DNA from: Kineococcus gynurae
Lineage (GTDB): Bacteria > Actinomycetota > Actinomycetes > Actinomycetales > Kineococcaceae
Assembly: GCF_050871315.1 (NCBI RefSeq)
Contig: NZ_JBJLRE010000013.1
Reading direction: 5' to 3' (one strand)
Length of the DNA stretch: 64,000 nucleotides
The position numbers and the translations under genes are program-made. The notes under the pieces were generated by a model. That model was given only the letters and a program-made list of their open reading frames with translations. It had not been told where the DNA came from and did no database searches. Positions 1 through 7,832 of the stretch are shown here, piece after piece (position 1 is the stretch's first letter; each line of letters starts with the position of its first letter).

Positions 1-1
1 C

Positions 2-118
2 GACGCCGAGCTGGCCGCGCGCTGGCGGCGGGCCATGTGGGGCAAGCTGCCCGGCCACGACATCGACGACCCGGCGTTCCTGCACCCCACCCGTCCCATG
101 AGCTCGATCGGAGGATGA
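2..118 (+). CDS. moaA: GTP 3',8-cyclase MoaA, C-terminal end (partial)
   Basis: This is the last 38 codons of a gene that begins before the window. The tail reads RWRRAMWGKLPGHDIDD and ends RPMSSIGG, which is the usual carboxyl end of MoaA. The terminal Gly-Gly is known to be needed in this radical-SAM enzyme, which starts molybdopterin synthesis by converting GTP to 3',8-cyclo-GTP. The stop codon overlaps the moaD start (ATGA), so the two are probably translated in a coupled way. The radical-SAM part itself lies outside the window. Confidence 0.85.
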   Translation, partial: DAELAARWRRAMWGKLPGHDIDDPAFLHPTRPMSSIGG

Positions 119-453
119 CACCCGTGCCCCGGCCCACCGCCCCGTCCTCCCCGGCACCGGTCCCGGCACCGACCCCGGCCGCCGCGGACCCGACCGGGCC
201 CGAGGGGACCGTCCTCGTGCGGTTCTTCGCGGGCGCCGCCGCCGCGGCCGGCCGGGAGGAGCAAGCCCTCCCCCTGACCGGACCCGTCCCCCTCGCCGCC
301 CTCCTCGACCGGCTCATCGGGCAGCACGGTCCCGACCTGGGCCGCGTGCTGGGCGCGTCGACGTTCCTGCTCGACACCGTGGCGGCCCGGCGCGACGACG
401 TCGTGGGGCCGGGGTCGACCCTGGACGTCCTGCCCCCCTTCGCGGGCGGCTGA
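115..453 (+). CDS. moaD: molybdopterin synthase sulfur-carrier subunit MoaD
   Basis: The 112-residue protein has a low-complexity Pro/Ala-rich N-terminus of about 35 residues, then a ubiquitin-like beta-grasp domain (TVLVRFFAGAAAAAGR) and the family's C-terminal PPFAGG. The terminal Gly-Gly is thiocarboxylated and passes sulfur to precursor Z in the MoaD/MoaE complex. The start is the ATG that overlaps the moaA stop; the long N-terminal tail may mean that true translation begins slightly later. It ends 4 bp from the convergent monooxygenase gene. Its partner moaE is about 2.5 kb away on the opposite strand. Confidence 0.85.
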   Translation: MTPVPRPTAPSSPAPVPAPTPAAADPTGPEGTVLVRFFAGAAAAAGREEQALPLTGPVPLAALLDRLIGQHGPDLGRVLGASTFLLDTVAARRDDVVGPGSTLDVLPPFAGG

Positions 454-457
454 GCCC

Positions 458-1897
458 TCAGCCCCGCCCGAACGGGGCGGGGTCGAAGGTGCCGTTGCGG
501 GCCCGGAACTCCGCGGCCGAGCCCGGCCAGACGAGCGTGAGCCGTCCGCTCACCGGGTCCCGGTACCAGCTGCGGCACCCGTCCAGCCAGACGGTGCCCG
601 CCGCCATGGCGTCGATCTCCCGCGTGTACGCGTCCTCGGCCGCCGCCGAGACCGCCAGCGGGCGCGGGTCGGCGTCGAGGTGGTCCAGCGCGCCCAGGAG
701 GTAGTCGATCTGGGCCTCGATCGTGGTCAGCGCCGAGTTGTGGCCGAGGCCCGCGTTGGGCCCGCCCAGCACGAACAGGTTCGGGAACCCGGTCACCACG
801 GTCGAGGCCACCGACGTCATCCCGCGCGCCGACCAGTGCTCGGCCAGCGTCGAGCGTTCCCCCCGCACCCGCTCGGCGTAGGGCGGCCGGGCCGCCCGGA
901 ACCCCGTGGCCAGGACCAGGGCGTCGACGTCGTGCTCCCGCCCGGCGGCGGAGACCACGGTGCGGGGGCCCGTGACCGCCCGCAGCGCCGTCGGTTCCAG
1001 CCGGACGTGCGGCAGCTGCAGCGCCGGGTAGTAGTCGTCGGAGAGCAGGACCCGGCGGCAGCCGATCTCGTGCTCGGGCCGCAGCCGCGCGGCCAACCCC
1101 GGGTCGCGGACCTGCCGGGCCCGGTGCTGCTCGGCCCGCTCGCGGGCCCGCCGCAGGGCCGCCGCCTCACCGCGACGGGCGGGAATCTGCCCCTCGAGCT
1201 CGGCGAACACCTGCTGCCGGTCGCGCTCCCCCGCCCGCCAGGGCCCGTCCCCGCGCGGCACGATCCACGGCGCGCTGCGCTGGAACACCACGAGACCGGC
1301 CGCGACCCGGGCCAGTTCGGGGACCACCTGCACCGCCGAGGCACCGGTGCCCACGACCCCGACCCGGGCCCCGCGCAGGTCGAGGTCTCCGGGCCAGCGG
1401 GCGGTGTGCACGACGGGTCCGGCGAGGTCGGCCAGACCGGCCACGTCGGGGAACCGGGGTTCGGTCAGCCGGCCCGCCGCGAGGACGAGCGTGCGGGCCC
1501 GCACGGCTCCCGCGCTGGTCTCGAGCTCCCACCGGCCGTCGACACCACCCGCGGACCCGTCCCAGCGGGCGCGCAGCAGCTCCGTCGACAGGCGCAGGTT
1601 CTCGCGCACCCCGTCCCGGCGCCCCAACGAGCGCAGGTGCTCCTGGATCTCGGCCCCGGGGGCGAAGACCCGGCTGTGGTCCACCGGCGCGAAGGAGAGG
1701 GAGTAGAGCGGGGCCGGGACGTCGCAGGCCACCCCGGGGTAGACGTTGTCGCGCCACGTGCCGCCCACCTCGGGCGCCCGCTCCAGGACGACGAAGCTCT
1801 CCCGCCCGCGCCCGGCCAGCCGCAACGCCGTGCCGAGCCCGGCGAAGCCCGCCCCGACGACGGCGACGTCGACCTCGGTCCGGTTCCCGGTGCTCAC
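458..1897 (-). CDS. flavin-containing monooxygenase, Baeyer-Villiger type
   Basis: The 479-residue protein starts at a GTG overlapping the upstream CofH-like stop (GTGA). It has an N-terminal FAD-binding GAGFAGLG followed by GGTWRDNVYPGVACD, and a second nucleotide-binding GTGASA for NADPH. Between them lies LAGPVVHTARWP, which fits the Baeyer-Villiger fingerprint FxGxxxHxxxWP except for Leu in place of Phe. An ATGF-type segment (LATGFRAARPP) is also present. The family inserts oxygen next to ketones or N-/S-oxidises small substrates; the substrate here cannot be read from sequence. The link to moaE and the CofH-like gene is unexplained and makes a cofactor-related or oxidative tailoring role possible. 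Confidence 0.8.
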   Translation of the reverse strand: MSTGNRTEVDVAVVGAGFAGLGTALRLAGRGRESFVVLERAPEVGGTWRDNVYPGVACDVPAPLYSLSFAPVDHSRVFAPGAEIQEHLRSLGRRDGVRENLRLSTELLRARWDGSAGGVDGRWELETSAGAVRARTLVLAAGRLTEPRFPDVAGLADLAGPVVHTARWPGDLDLRGARVGVVGTGASAVQVVPELARVAAGLVVFQRSAPWIVPRGDGPWRAGERDRQQVFAELEGQIPARRGEAAALRRARERAEQHRARQVRDPGLAARLRPEHEIGCRRVLLSDDYYPALQLPHVRLEPTALRAVTGPRTVVSAAGREHDVDALVLATGFRAARPPYAERVRGERSTLAEHWSARGMTSVASTVVTGFPNLFVLGGPNAGLGHNSALTTIEAQIDYLLGALDHLDADPRPLAVSAAAEDAYTREIDAMAAGTVWLDGCRSWYRDPVSGRLTLVWPGSAAEFRARNGTFDPAPFGRG

Positions 1898-2991
1898 GCG
1901 GGGCGGTGTCGACCGTAGGTCGTGCTGCGCTCGCGCGGGGGGCGACCGAGACGGTCCGCGAGCGCCGCGACGTCGGCCCGGCTCAGCCGACGACCCGCCT
2001 CGGCCCCCGCGGCGGGGTCGAGGAGGCCGTCGACGAGCAGACCCCCGACGTCGTCGGCCCCGCTGCGCAGGGCCACCTCGGCCAGCGGCAGCCCGAGCTT
2101 GGGCCACGCCGCCTGCACGTGGTCGATCCGCCCGGTCAGCAGGAGCCGGGCGACGGCGTGCACCGCGCGGACCTCCCGCTCGTCGCGGGGGCGGGCCAGC
2201 CGGGCGGGGCCGTGCAGGCCGGGCGTGTAGGGCATGGCGATGAATTCGGTGAACCCCCCGGTGCGCTCCTGCAGCACCGTGAGGGCCCGCAGGTGGGCGA
2301 CGACGTGGGCCGGGGTCTCGACGTGCCCGTGCACGAGGGTGGCGGTCGAGGGCAGCCCGTGCCGGTGGGCGGCCTCCACGGTCGCCAGCCACGCGGCTGC
2401 GGACGTCGGGGCGGCGGACGTCGGGGCGGCGGACGTCGGGGCCGCGGGGTCGCCCGGCCCGGTCAGGGCTGCGCGCACCCCGTCGTCGAGGACGAGCGCC
2501 CCGGTACCGGGGACCGATCCGAGACCCGCCGCGCGCAACCGCCCGAGCAGGTCCCCGACGGCGATCCCGTCGCGGGCGGCGGCGTCGGCGATCTCGGCGG
2601 GCCGGAAGGCGTGCAGGTGCACGGGCGCGGCCGTGGTGACGAGGACCACCAGGGCCTCCAGCTCGGCCCCGCCGACCCCGGCCGGCAGCGGTCCCTGGAC
2701 GCAGATCTCGGTGGCCCCGAGGGCGTGGGCCTCGGCCACGAGCGCCCGCGTGCGGTCCGGGTCGGCCAGCGCGGTCGCGGTGTGCAGGTTGCGGTTCACG
2801 ACGAAACCGAGGCGGTCGCCGACGGTGGTGGCGCGCCGGGCGTCGGCCAGGGCGGTCAGCCGGTCGAGCTCCGGACCGGAGGCGCCGAGCAGGGCCACCG
2901 CCTCGGCGTCGGTGAGCCCCGCCGGGTCGGTCGCGGCCCGCGCCAACGCCTCGGCGAGGGGGCCGGCCCCGGCGGTGGGGACGGGGGTCAC
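1894..2991 (-). CDS. CofH-like (FO synthase subunit 2) protein lacking the radical-SAM cysteines
   Basis: The 365-residue protein follows CofH closely in several blocks: the N-terminal helix with VVNRN (about 64-68), GATEICVQG (92-100), LHAFRPAEI (126-134), GHVETPAHVVAHLR (222-235), QERTGGFTEF (241-250) and LLLTGRIDHVQAAWPKLG (283-300). CofH normally carries C-x3-C-x2-C just after VxRN to hold the [4Fe-4S] cluster that cleaves SAM. Here that stretch is replaced by about ten unrelated residues (LHTATALADP), and the only cysteine is C97. It therefore cannot bind the usual cluster. A 15-bp triplicated insert encodes Pro-Thr-Ser-Ala-Ala repeats near 185-199. It starts by GTGA overlap with moaE and overlaps the monooxygenase. 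It may be a decayed or repurposed paralogue. Confidence 0.75.
   Translation of the reverse strand: MTPVPTAGAGPLAEALARAATDPAGLTDAEAVALLGASGPELDRLTALADARRATTVGDRLGFVVNRNLHTATALADPDRTRALVAEAHALGATEICVQGPLPAGVGGAELEALVVLVTTAAPVHLHAFRPAEIADAAARDGIAVGDLLGRLRAAGLGSVPGTGALVLDDGVRAALTGPGDPAAPTSAAPTSAAPTSAAAWLATVEAAHRHGLPSTATLVHGHVETPAHVVAHLRALTVLQERTGGFTEFIAMPYTPGLHGPARLARPRDEREVRAVHAVARLLLTGRIDHVQAAWPKLGLPLAEVALRSGADDVGGLLVDGLLDPAAGAEAGRRLSRADVAALADRLGRPPRERSTTYGRHRPA
2399..2443. repeat. 15-bp tandem repeat, three copies
   Basis: Three consecutive copies of GCGGACGTCGGGGCG (unit starts 2399, 2414, 2429) lie inside the CofH-like gene. They are in frame and encode repeated Pro-Thr-Ser-Ala-Ala in a loop that is not part of conserved CofH. 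The unit length is a multiple of three, so slippage would keep the frame. This fits relaxed selection on that part of the protein. Confidence 0.9.
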
Positions 2992-3452
2992 GGGCAGGCG
3001 ACCCACTCCGAGGTCCCGTCGGCCAGGTGCTGGTGCTTCCAGATCGGTACCCGGTCCTTGATCTCGTCCACGAGCCGGGCGCAGGTGCCGAAGGCCTCGG
3101 CGCGGTGGGCCGCGGAGACCGCGACGGCCAGGGCGCAGTCCCCGACCGCCAGCGGGCCGACCCGGTGGGCGACCGCGACGGCGTCGACCGCGGAGGTCTC
3201 GACGACCTCGGCCACCACCCGGGCCAGCGTCTCGCCGGCCGTGGGGTGGGCGACGTACTCCAGGCCGAGGACGGCGCGGCCGTGGTCGTGGTTGCGGACG
3301 TTGCCCGCGAAGGTGGCGACCGCGCCCGCCACCGGGTCGGCCACCAGGGCGGCGAAGCCGGCCACGTCGAGCTCCTCGGGCCCCACCCGGACCAGGGTCA
3401 CGCGGCGTCCGGGGGTGCTCAGCCGGGAATCGTCCCGGGTGGGGGTGCTCAC
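2988..3452 (-). CDS. moaE: molybdopterin synthase catalytic subunit MoaE
   Basis: MoaE accepts sulfur from MoaD thiocarboxylate to make molybdopterin. The protein shows ATFAGNVRNHDHGR, the Tyr/Glu segment LEYVAHP, VAHRVGPLAVGD, and the C-terminal VPIWKHQHLADGTSEWV with the Lys-His-Gln signature of the active site. A GTG at 3452 gives 154 residues; a GTG at 3401 (VTLVRVGPEEL) gives 137 residues, which fits the family length and leaves more room for a divergent promoter. It is the first gene of a minus-strand trio whose next two members overlap by GTGA. Confidence 0.88.
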   Translation of the reverse strand: MSTPTRDDSRLSTPGRRVTLVRVGPEELDVAGFAALVADPVAGAVATFAGNVRNHDHGRAVLGLEYVAHPTAGETLARVVAEVVETSAVDAVAVAHRVGPLAVGDCALAVAVSAAHRAEAFGTCARLVDEIKDRVPIWKHQHLADGTSEWVACP

Positions 3453-3466
3453 CCGGGTCAGGGTAC

Positions 3467-5506
3467 GTGCGCGAGACTGCGGTGGTGGCACGTGGCACCC
3501 AGGCGGACCTCCCCGGCGACGGGGGCGCGGAACGGGACGGTCGGGACGGATCCGCCGGCCCCGACGCCGAGGGGGGCGCGACGGTTCCCGGGTGGACGGT
3601 GGTGGTCCCGGTGAAGGGGGGCAGCGCCGCCAAGACGCGGCTGGGGCTGCCGGAACGACAGCGCAGCGAACTCGCCCTGGCCATGGCCCTGGACTGCCTG
3701 GACGCCGTGCGGGCCACCCCGTCGGTCAGCTCGGTGCTGTGCGTGAGCGACGACCCGGTGGTGCGCGAGGCCGTCCTGGAGCTGGGGGTGGTGGTCGTGC
3801 CCGCCGGGGGCCCGGGGCTGGACCGGGCCGTCGTGGCCGGCCTCGCGGCGGCCGCGGGGGCGCCGTCGGCGGGTCCGGTCGCCGTGCTGGTGGCGGACCT
3901 GCCCGCCCTGCGCCCGGTCGATCTCGAGCACGCCCTCCGCGACGCGACGACGGGCCCGGGACCGGTCTTCGTCGCCGACGCCGACGGGACGGGCAGCGTC
4001 CTCGTCGCCGACCGGGACGGTGCCCCGCCGCACCGGTTCGGGCCGGGTTCGGCGGCCGCGCACCGCACCGCCGGGGCCCGGGCCCTGAGCGACCCTCTGC
4101 CCTCCCTGCGCCGGGACGTGGACACCCCGGCGGCCCTGACCGCGGCGGGGACGCTGGGTCTCGGACCGCGGACCGCGGCCCTGCGGGCCCGGACCACCCC
4201 CCTGCCCGCCCCCCGCCGCCGGCCCCGGTCGACGACGTCCGCCGACCCGCACCGCGACCGTCCCGGTCCGGAGCGCGTGGCCGCCGCGGTCGCCGACCTG
4301 CGTCCCGGCACCCCGCCCGCCGACGTGGAAGCGCTGCTCGCGGCCCGGGGGCCGGAGCTCGCCCGGGTGCTCGCGGCGGCCGCGACCGTGCGCGACGTCG
4401 CCCTCGACCGGGCCGGGCGCCCCGGCGTGATCACCTACTCCCGCAAGGTTTTCCTGCCCATCACGCGGTTGTGCCGGGACCGCTGCCACTACTGCACCTT
4501 CGCCACCACCCCGAACCGGGTCCCGAGCGCGTTCCTGTCCCCGGCCGACGTCCTGGCCGTGGCCCGGGCCGGGGCCGAGATGGGCTGCAAGGAGGCGCTG
4601 TTCACGCTGGGCGACGCCCCGGAGGACCGCTGGCCCGCGGCCCGCGCCTGGCTCGACCGGCACGGTCACGCGAGCACCCTCGACTACGTGGCGGTTCTGG
4701 CCGAGCTGATCCTGGCCGAGACCGGGCTGCTGCCCCACCTCAACCCGGGGGTGCTCGGTGCCGCCGCGCTGCGGGACCTGCGGCCGCTAGCCCCCTCGAT
4801 GGGGATGATGCTGGAGACGACGTCGCGCCGGCTGTGGAGCGAGCCCGGGCAGGTCCACCACGGCTCCCCGGACAAGGACCCGGCCGTGCGGCTGCAGGTG
4901 CTCGCCGACGCCGCGGCCGCCGAGGTGCCGTTCACGACGGGCATCCTCGTGGGCATCGGCGAGACCCTCGCCGAGCGGGCGGCGACGGTGCTCGCCCTGC
5001 GCGCGGCCGCCGCCGCGGGCAACGTCCAGGAGGTGATCGTGCAGAACTTCCGGGCCAAGGACGACACCGCGATGCGCGGCGAGCGCGACCTCGACCACCA
5101 GGAGTACCTCGCCGCGATCGCCGTCACGCGCCTCGTGGTGGACGCCGACGTCTCGGTGCAGGCCCCGCCGAACCTGTCCGACCCGGGGCAGCGGGCCGAC
5201 CTGCTCGCTGCCGGGGTGGACGACTGGGGCGGGGTGTCGCCCCTGACCCCGGACCACGTCAACCCTGAACGGCCCTGGCCGCAGCTCAACGAGCTCGCCG
5301 CGACGACCCGGGCGGCCGGCCTCGAGCTGGGTGAACGCCTGACCGCCCATCCTCGGTTCGTCCTGGACGCCCTGACCGGCTCCGAACGCTGGATCGACGC
5401 CCGGCTGCACCCGGCCGTGGCCGCGCTGGCCGACCCGGCCACCGGCCTCGCCCGGGCCGGGGCCCGGCCCCGCGGGCGGGGTCTGCAGCTGCGGGACGCC
5501 GGGTGA
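3467..5506 (+). CDS. cofC-cofG: fusion of 2-phospho-L-lactate guanylyltransferase (CofC/FbiD) and FO synthase subunit 1 (CofG)
   Basis: One open frame of up to 679 residues joins two F420-pathway enzymes. Residues about 43-235 are a CofC/FbiD nucleotidyltransferase: VVVPVKGGSAAKTRL (45-59), LVADLPAL (141-148) and FGPGSAAAHRTAG (191-203). A Pro/Arg linker (about 240-268) leads to CofG, a radical-SAM enzyme with C336-x3-C340-x2-C343 (CRDRCHYCTF) and CofG blocks such as FTLGDAPE, MGMMLETTS, FTTGILVGIGE and QNFRAK. CofC activates phospholactate or phosphoenolpyruvate; CofG makes the deazaflavin FO together with CofH. Actinobacterial FbiC is normally a CofG-CofH fusion, so this pairing is unusual. 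GTG codons at 3482 and 3485 are alternative starts. It overlaps the next gene by GTGA. Confidence 0.88.
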   Translation: MRETAVVARGTQADLPGDGGAERDGRDGSAGPDAEGGATVPGWTVVVPVKGGSAAKTRLGLPERQRSELALAMALDCLDAVRATPSVSSVLCVSDDPVVREAVLELGVVVVPAGGPGLDRAVVAGLAAAAGAPSAGPVAVLVADLPALRPVDLEHALRDATTGPGPVFVADADGTGSVLVADRDGAPPHRFGPGSAAAHRTAGARALSDPLPSLRRDVDTPAALTAAGTLGLGPRTAALRARTTPLPAPRRRPRSTTSADPHRDRPGPERVAAAVADLRPGTPPADVEALLAARGPELARVLAAAATVRDVALDRAGRPGVITYSRKVFLPITRLCRDRCHYCTFATTPNRVPSAFLSPADVLAVARAGAEMGCKEALFTLGDAPEDRWPAARAWLDRHGHASTLDYVAVLAELILAETGLLPHLNPGVLGAAALRDLRPLAPSMGMMLETTSRRLWSEPGQVHHGSPDKDPAVRLQVLADAAAAEVPFTTGILVGIGETLAERAATVLALRAAAAAGNVQEVIVQNFRAKDDTAMRGERDLDHQEYLAAIAVTRLVVDADVSVQAPPNLSDPGQRADLLAAGVDDWGGVSPLTPDHVNPERPWPQLNELAATTRAAGLELGERLTAHPRFVLDALTGSERWIDARLHPAVAALADPATGLARAGARPRGRGLQLRDAG

Positions 5507-6096
5507 ACCCCACCGACGACGGCCCCACCGACGCCGAGGTTGCGATGGCCCGCTACGCCGCCGCCCGGCTGGCCCCGGGTGCCCCGCTGCGGGTGGAGGA
5601 GTTCGAGGACTCCGCCGGCCGGACGCGGCTGGACGTCGCCGTGTTCCCCGACGTCCCGGTCGCCGGCCTGCACACCGTGGCGACGCTGTCGCTGCACCGC
5701 CACGCCGCGGCGGTCGCCGACCCCGCCGACCCGGTCGAGCTGCTGACCGTGCTGGAGTCCCCCGACGTCGACCTCGTCGCGGGCCTGCTGGCCGCCTGCT
5801 GCTTCGCCCTGGTGGCCGAGGGGGAACCCGCCCGGGCGGGGACGGTGCTGCCCGACGTGGCCGGCGACCTCCTCGAGGTGCCCGTCCCCCACCTCGTCCT
5901 GACCGCACCCGGAAGCTTCCCCGGGCTCTCCCGCTACCGCCTGGCCGACGGTGTCGACGTCCACTGGCTGCAGGCGGTCCCGCTGCACGAGACAGAACGG
6001 CGGCTCCTGCAGGAGCGCGGTCTGGACGCGCTGGAGGACGCGTTCGAGGCGGCCGGTGTGGACGTCGCCGACCTCTGGCGCAACCCCGTCGTCTGA
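5503..6096 (+). CDS. suppressor-of-fused (SUFU) domain protein
   Basis: The 197-residue soluble protein resembles bacterial SUFU-domain proteins: a conserved core with VAGLHTVATLSLHRH, LVAGLLAACCFALV, the hallmark HLVLTAPGSFPG-like stretch, and a C-terminal VHWLQAVPLHETER followed by LLQERGLDALEDAFE. Bacterial members are often found as immunity or accessory proteins, but no toxin gene is adjacent here. The GTG start overlaps the CofC-CofG stop (GTGA), so it is co-translated with the F420 fusion; the reason is unknown. Family assignment rests on pattern recognition only. Confidence 0.6.
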   Translation: MNPTDDGPTDAEVAMARYAAARLAPGAPLRVEEFEDSAGRTRLDVAVFPDVPVAGLHTVATLSLHRHAAAVADPADPVELLTVLESPDVDLVAGLLAACCFALVAEGEPARAGTVLPDVAGDLLEVPVPHLVLTAPGSFPGLSRYRLADGVDVHWLQAVPLHETERRLLQERGLDALEDAFEAAGVDVADLWRNPVV

Positions 6097-6134
6097 CCCG
6101 GCCCGTCGACCGGCGCCGACCCGGCGGGCAGGCC

Positions 6135-7286
6135 ATGATCGGCGGCGTGACCCGTCCAGGGCCGTCGGTCGGCGGTGTCGGTGACCGGGCGCCCCACGGT
6201 CGCCTGCGCAGCCTCGACGCGCTGCGGCTGCTGGCCGCGCTCGGGGTGGTGCTGTTCCACTTCACCGCCCGTGACCACACCCGGTTCGGGTCGCTGCCGA
6301 CGACCGTCTTCCCGCACCTGTCCGCGGTGACCGTGTACGGCTACGCCGGCGTGCACCTGTTCTTCGTGATCAGTGGTTTCGTCGTGGTGCGGTCGGCCCG
6401 CGGCCGGGGGGTGGCGACCTTCCTGGCCTCGCGGATCACCCGGCTCTACCCCGCCTACTGGGCGGCGGTGCTGATCACGGCGGCGCTGCGCTGGGCGCTG
6501 CCGAGCATCGACGACCGCAGCCCGGTCGAGGTGCTGCTCAACCTGACCATGGCCCAGGACCTGCTGGGGGTGCGCCGGGTCGACGGCGTCTACTGGACGC
6601 TCTGGGTGGAGTGGCAGTTCTACCTGCTGCTGGTGCTCCTCATGGTCGCGGGCCTGACCCGGGGGCGGCTGGTGCTGACCGCCGGGTGGTCGGCCACCGT
6701 CGGCACGGCTCTCGCGCTCCTCCTCGGCCCCGGGGCGCCGGTGCTGGCGGGCTTCCTCCCGGTCTTCGCGGCGGGGGTCCTCCTGCACGTGCTGCACGAC
6801 GAGGGCCCGACCCCGGGGCGCTGGCTGCTGCTGGGCCTCGTCTGCGCCGAGGCGGCCGTGCTGGCCACGTTCCGGCAGGGCGAGGGGGTGGCCCGGATCG
6901 TCAGCGGGGTCCAGGTCCGACCCGTGGTCCTCGCCCTGGTCGTCCTGGCGGCGGTCGCCGCCGTCGCGGTGTGCGCGCTGGTGCCCGCGGTGCGCGACCT
7001 GGACCTCGCGGTCCTCACCGCGGCCGGGACCCTCACCTACCCGCTGTACCTGACCCACGAGTACGTCGGCTGGGCGCTCATCGGGGCCACCCGCGGACTC
7101 CTGGGGGCGTGGGGGGCCCTCGCAGCGGCCGTCCTCGGCTGTCTGCTCCTGGCCGCCGTCCTGCACCGGGTCGTCGAGCGACCGGTCCAACCGCGGCTGC
7201 GGCGGTGGCTGCAACCCCGCCTCGCCGCCCTCGGCGCGCGGCTGCCCACGTCCCTCCACGCCCGGGCCGTCGGTCCCGGGCGGTGA
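6135..7286 (+). CDS. acyltransferase 3 family (OafA/YrhL-like) membrane protein
   Basis: The 383-residue integral membrane protein has roughly ten hydrophobic segments. Near its N-terminus are LRSLDALRLLAALGVVLFHF and, further on, GVHLFFVISGFVV, the typical acyltransferase-3 opening with the catalytic His region. FLASRITRLYPAYW is the conserved arginine block. Family members transfer acetyl or other acyl groups onto cell-surface sugars. It stands alone on the plus strand and could act on the polysaccharide made further along the window, but that is a guess. An internal GTG at 6147 is an alternative start. Confidence 0.85.
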   Translation: MIGGVTRPGPSVGGVGDRAPHGRLRSLDALRLLAALGVVLFHFTARDHTRFGSLPTTVFPHLSAVTVYGYAGVHLFFVISGFVVVRSARGRGVATFLASRITRLYPAYWAAVLITAALRWALPSIDDRSPVEVLLNLTMAQDLLGVRRVDGVYWTLWVEWQFYLLLVLLMVAGLTRGRLVLTAGWSATVGTALALLLGPGAPVLAGFLPVFAAGVLLHVLHDEGPTPGRWLLLGLVCAEAAVLATFRQGEGVARIVSGVQVRPVVLALVVLAAVAAVAVCALVPAVRDLDLAVLTAAGTLTYPLYLTHEYVGWALIGATRGLLGAWGALAAAVLGCLLLAAVLHRVVERPVQPRLRRWLQPRLAALGARLPTSLHARAVGPGR

Positions 7287-7682
7287 TCAGGGACGCAGCC
7301 GGGCCGGGGCCTTGGCCTGCCACGCGGCGGTGAGGGCGTCCCGGACGTCGTCGGCGCGGGCGGCGTCGAGGGCCACGAGGTACCCGGCGAAGCGGGCGAA
7401 GTGTTCGATGTCGAAGAACCCCGGACGCTCCTCGGCCAGCACGGCCGCCTTCTCCCCCAGGTCCTCGGTGACCAGGGCGACCAGCGGACCCGTCGGCGCC
7501 TCCACCGGGGGGTCGGCGGCGCGGAACCGCTCCTGGTCGGCCTTGGTCAGCGGCCGCACCCAGGCGAACTTCCGCCCGGCCACCGCCCAGGCACGGTGTC
7601 CCCACGTCGTCGTCTCGCCGACCTCGGGCAGGGCCGTCACCGCGGCGACGAACCCGTCGAGGTCGAGATGCTCCTCGGACAT
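7287..7682 (-). CDS. MmcQ/YjbR family protein
   Basis: The 131-residue protein matches the YjbR/CyaY-like fold family: LPEVGETTTWGHRAW followed by KFAWVRPLTK and a C-terminal FARFAGYLVALDAA. Members are small double-wing DNA-binding-like proteins without a firm biochemical role. Its stop lies directly against the convergent acyltransferase gene (no gap). The groEL terminator lies upstream of its 5' end. Confidence 0.75.
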   Translation of the reverse strand: MSEEHLDLDGFVAAVTALPEVGETTTWGHRAWAVAGRKFAWVRPLTKADQERFRAADPPVEAPTGPLVALVTEDLGEKAAVLAEERPGFFDIEHFARFAGYLVALDAARADDVRDALTAAWQAKAPARLRP

Positions 7683-7746
7683 GAACCTCTTGTAGCGCAG
7701 CGGGGCCGCTGCTGCCCAGCGCCGGACGGACCGGTCCGGGCGGACG

Positions 7747-7784
7747 CCACGAGGGCGGCCCTCCGAAGAGGACCGCCCTCGTGG
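7747..7784 (-). terminator. hairpin terminator downstream of groEL
   Basis: A perfect 12-bp stem (CCACGAGGGCGG with its complement CCGCCCTCGTGG) encloses a 14-nt loop, about 50 bp past the groEL stop. No long T run follows. It is probably the end of the groEL transcript and separates it from the yjbR-like gene. Confidence 0.6.
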
Positions 7785-7832
7785 GTGGAACGGGTACCGC
7801 GGGGCCGCCGGGCGGCCCGGGTCAGGCGTGGA

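Noticed and set aside
1906..5268. Long plus-strand open frame over the moaE/CofH-like/CofC region
   Set aside because: The translation is low-complexity and antisense to or out of phase with genes that have clear family motifs.
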